Of a stretch of DNA of 64,000 bases, positions 60,700 through 64,000 are shown one piece after another. The position numbers and the translations under genes are program-made. Under the pieces are notes generated by a model, which did no database searches, had not been told where the DNA came from, and saw only the letters and a program-made list of their open reading frames with translations. The first letter of the stretch is position 1; every line of letters begins with the position of its first letter. Source of the stretch: Corbicula japonica (lineage: Eukaryota > Mollusca > Bivalvia > Venerida > Cyrenidae); the NCBI GenBank assembly GCA_038501625.1, contig JAZAYU010000175.1, forward strand, positions 454,001 to 518,000, given 5' to 3'.

Positions 60700-61401
60700 T
60701 GTACCCCTATGCGTCGGTGGGTTAAAGGTTCTTTGGTTTAACTGATTTAGACTTCTCGGAGTTACAAACGACAGCTCGTTTTACAGTTCCAATATTTTAA
60801 TAATTCACAGCAAAATCGTAGACAAATATGTGCTCATTAATTTAACCAAGTAATGAGTTCTCTTTACAAAACACAGCTTACACAAACAAAAAGCTGTAAA
60901 CGTATAAATGTTCAATTCAAAGTCCAAGAATAATTAACGTGATCGTATAGTGGTTTTTAACGTTGCAAGTTGCAAAATAATTCAGCAAAACATTCAAACG
61001 CTGTTAAAATTATCCAAAGTAATTTTACAATTTCTAGAATGTTTATTCCACTGTATATAAGATAAAAACAAAACTCGATACGGTTTTGTAAGACTTATTC
61101 CGTAAGTCTTGCTTGCACTCCCGTGACGCTAACTTGGGAATCTTGTGCAAAGTAAAGAACAGCGCAATGGACTAACAATTTAGCCCGGTTTTTATACAAA
61201 AGAGCGACTGACCATCCTCGTGATGAAATCAATCACCTTTTCCATAAACTGCCAAGCAATAAAATCTTTAGCAATTAATTTGATATAACTTGTCGATCTC
61301 GAGGAGGAAATACAATTCCTTAAACCCTAGAAACTCCGGTGAGTGACCTGTTGACCGATGTTCACTGAACATCTATCAGCTAGGTAGGCGAAAGTGTTAC
61401 A
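60700..61401 (-). repeat. 5' LTR (in element orientation)
   Basis: 702 bp matching 57083-57784. On minus it begins TGTAACACTTTCGCC and ends GGGGTACA. A TATA-like CTTATATACAGTGG lies inside and may serve the promoter. Confidence 0.95.
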
Positions 61402-61405
61402 GCGC

Positions 61406-62015
61406 GTCGAAATCGTGTCGATTCCGATTACGGTATTGCGCATGTCTAACGGTCTATACCAAGACAATTGGAAACCGTGAATTTCCGGTTTGCAAAATAC
61501 CCTGTTAAATACGGCTTTTCTGATTGGACAATAAAAAACCTTGCAAAGTAAGGCCTTTTCTGATTGGACAATATGACTTGAATCCAGATTGCTTGCTTCT
61601 GGATTTTAAAACTGAAAAGCCGCCATTTTGTTTCTCGATTCACATTTTCAGAAGTTCTGATTCCATATGTTAGATAACAATTAAGATTGAACTCGCCCTA
61701 AAAATCAGGTTAATAAGTTTCAACATTGATTAAAATATAATATTGTCACAGAGTTAGAGTCTAACTGTAGGCTTCACCGTACTGTAGCGATGAGCATTAC
61801 GGTAGTTGTTCGAAATTTGGTTTATTGCAGTTACACCGGTTTCCACAACATTCTAAATATTGGAATTTTACGACGTTTTTATTTATTTTACTGCAATCAT
61901 CAACAAGAACAGTAAGTTTAACATTACAGATTAGATGGTAATATCGATTGCTTTCGTTTTAATTTGGTGAGGGAAAGCGATAAGGTATTACGTTGAAATT
62001 AACTCTGGACAAAAC
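61406..62015 (+). repeat. Right part of the 640-bp dispersed repeat
   Basis: Near-identical complement of 21071-21674. Continues the piece at 57047-57082 across the LTR insertion. Confidence 0.93.
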
Positions 62016-62033
62016 CACAGGTGCTTGAAACAA

Positions 62034-62088
62034 ACTATTTTTAGCTCGACTATTCGAAGAATAGGGGAGCTATCCTACTCGCCCCGGT

Positions 62089-62121
<33 letters not shown>

Positions 62122-63925
62122 CGTTAAACAAAATATGCACTTTGGTCCATAACTTGAAAACTACTTATGATATCAACTTGAAACTTGGAATATATATTCA
62201 CCATCAAATTCTACATCATTACCAACAAGACCCATAACTCTGCTACAAATATTTTTCAAGTTATGCCCCTTTTTCACTTAAATTTTGCGTTAAGGAAAAT
62301 ATGCACTTTGGTCCATAACTTATAAACTACTTAAGATATCAACTTGAAATTTGGAATATATATTCACCATCAAATTCTACATCATTACCAACAAGACCCA
62401 TAACTCTGCTGTCAATATATTTCAAGTTATGCCCCTTTTTTCTTATATTTTGTGTTAAGCAAAATATGCATTTTGCCCATAACTTTAAAACTACTTGAGA
62501 TATTGCCTTGAAACTTGAAATATATTTTCACCACCAAAATCTACATCATAACCAACAAGACCCATAACCCTGCTTCCAATATTTTTCAAATTATGCCCCT
62601 TTTTCACTTACATTTAGTGTTAAGCAAAATATACACTTGGCCCTTAACTTCGTTTTGAATGGAGGGATTTCAAAATAACTTGGCACAAATGTTCACCATT
62701 ACAATGCGGTGTGTCGCGTTCAATACCCATGCCTGTAGGTCCAAGGTCAAGGTCACTGTTACTAAAAATAGAATTTTCTTGCAAAATCTTGTCCGCTCTA
62801 ACTTAGTTATTTCTTATTGGATTTTTAAATAACTTGGTATAATTGTTCACCATATCAAGATGGTGTGTCAAGTACAAGCCCATGCCTGTAAGTCGAAGGT
62901 CAAGGTCACTGTTACTAAAAATAGAATTTTCTTGTCCAGGCTGTTACTTTGTTATTAATGGAGGGATTTCAAAATAACTTGCCACAAATGTTCACCATGA
63001 CAAGGCGGTGTGTCCACACAATACCCATGCCTGTAGATCCAAGGTCAAGGTCACTGTTTCTAAAAATAGCATTTTCTTGTCCAGGCTGTAACTTTGTTAT
63101 AAATGGAGGGTTTTCAAAATAACTTGGCACAAATGTTCACCATGACAAGGCGGTGTGTTGCGTACATTACCCATGCCTGTAAGTCCAAGGTCAAGGTCAC
63201 AGTTACTTAAATTGAATTTACTTGTTCAGGCTATAACTCTTTTATGAATGAAGGAATTTCAAAATAACTTGGCACAAATGTTCGCTATGACATTGCATTG
63301 CATTACCACCAACTTCTTCGCAGACATTTCCGTAATGTCAAGACAACAGTGCCACAAATACAAATAATTTACTTATCTTCAAGTTTATGCATATTCTTAT
63401 AATTCCTCCAACATCACTGTCGTTGAAATGCTATTATTCCCATCATTTCACTTGAGTGTCTGAAAATGATGCATAGCAGGGGCATCTGTGTCCTATGGAC
63501 ACATTTCTAGTTTCACTTATATTTTCACTTAAGTGCACCTCATCGATAACTTTGCACAAAATACTTAAGGTATCAACTTCAAACTTCCATTATATTTTCA
63601 TTTCAGTTCTTTTCTTTAACATTACTGAAGTGATTGATATTTGACTAAAAGTAAATGTCTCTCATAAAAAATTACTAACATGTTTTCTAACAAATTCAGA
63701 AATATTTCATAGTTATTCCCCTATTCAGTTTAATATTTATGGTACATTAAGGAATTATTTCTGTTATTTGAAATGAATTTCTCCCTTACCATTCACTTGT
63801 TAATATTTTTCCTGATTTCACACCAATATATGGCCATAGTTGTTATTGTTTTAATCTTCAAATTGCATTTGTTTCAAATGATTCGAATAGTCGAGCATGC
63901 TGTCTCCTCTGACAGCTCTTGTTAA
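62034..63925. repeat. Composite bivalve-type repeat with inverted ends and two tandem arrays
   Basis: Ends AGCTCGACTATTCGAAGAATAG (62032-62053, shown shortened: GCTCGACTATTCGA) and GATTCGAATAGTCGAGCATG (right) are inverted. After the left end comes (GTCGGC)n at 62090-62120. Array A (about 62120-62640) has three to four units of about 165 bp with ATGCACTTTGGTCCATAACT and TTATGCCCCTTTTTCAC. Array B (about 62640-63300) has five units of about 147 bp with AACTTGGCACAAATGTTCAC and CCAAGGTCAAGGTCACTGTT. No coding capacity. Confidence 0.85.
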
Positions 63926-64000
63926 TGTTCTATATGGGCTATATACTATATACGACTAAAGGTAAACAATGGCTGCTATACATGTCCATACAATTTGCTG

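Larger units (their letters stand above)
57083..61401 (-). mobile_element. LTR retrotransposon lacking pol, with gag and envelope-like remnants
   Basis: Two 702-bp LTRs that read as identical bound a 2.9-kb interior. LTR ends are TG...CA, and a 4-bp duplication GCGC flanks the element (57079-57082 and 61402-61405). Genes run on the minus strand, so the 5' LTR is at 60700-61401. Next to the 3' LTR the minus strand has a purine-rich tract (GGGAAGGGGCG, 57787-57797), as expected for the plus-strand primer. A primer-binding site is not certain; TGGAGCCGTG starts about 10 nt inside the 5' LTR. gag (59491-60258) is followed only by envelope-like pieces. No protease, RT, RNase H or integrase motifs are present. 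The layout suggests a Ty3/gypsy-type relative with an env-like third ORF, but without pol the family is not secure. Confidence 0.93.

Overview
The window looks like AT-rich nuclear DNA from a mollusc, most likely a bivalve. The basis is intron-containing genes with GT-AG junctions, a Ly6 gene, decayed Toll-like and NACHT-type immune receptors, several families of short inverted-repeat elements, and a GTCGGC-led composite repeat of a kind I recall from clam genomes. The species cannot be fixed by reading alone. Most of the 64 kb is mobile or repetitive DNA; three loci carry intact coding capacity.

Layout. 1-965 is a decayed non-LTR reverse transcriptase. 3260-4497 is a mariner derivative with a broken DNA-binding domain. 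6417-7460 is the 3' half of a second non-LTR element on the minus strand. 8935-9983 is a non-autonomous hAT element with a perfect 8-bp target duplication.

11284-20008 is the centrepiece: an 8.7-kb DNA transposon with matching ends and a 9-bp target duplication. It carries two convergent genes, a two-exon RecQ-like helicase on plus and a six-exon, roughly 965-residue putative transposase on minus. It fits the helicase-encoding AcademH lineage of the Academ superfamily as I recall it. No stop or frameshift is seen in either spliced frame, and two MITEs sit in the transposase introns.

20371-24591 holds a duplicated hairpin repeat, a repeat with a hairpin end (the unoccupied counterpart of the LTR-element site at 57 kb), a TA-flanked MITE and a frameshifted unknown protein. 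27968-29679 is a three-exon gene for a small GPI-anchored Ly6/uPAR-type protein, the only ordinary host gene I find intact. 31-44 kb is non-coding and carries foldback MITEs flanked by TTAA, a TA-flanked MITE with repeated TTGGGACAC motifs, a 300-bp tandem array, and two oppositely oriented copies of a CCGTGAAGCG-rich repeat.

44.5-54.3 kb has a 254-bp tandem duplication with tRNA-like promoter boxes, a broken Toll-like receptor, a Gag zinc-knuckle remnant and a broken NACHT/LRR receptor. 54901-55682 is another hAT MITE with an 8-bp duplication. 57083-61401 is a young LTR retrotransposon with apparently identical 702-bp LTRs. It keeps gag and a broken envelope-like region but has no pol. The window ends in a composite repeat made of two tandem arrays (62034-63925).

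How the parts relate. The helicase and transposase form one mobile unit, arranged tail to tail with starts about 175 bp inside each end. The LTR element lacks pol, so its recent movement must have used enzymes from elsewhere. The short elements depend on absent mariner, hAT or TTAA-type transposases.
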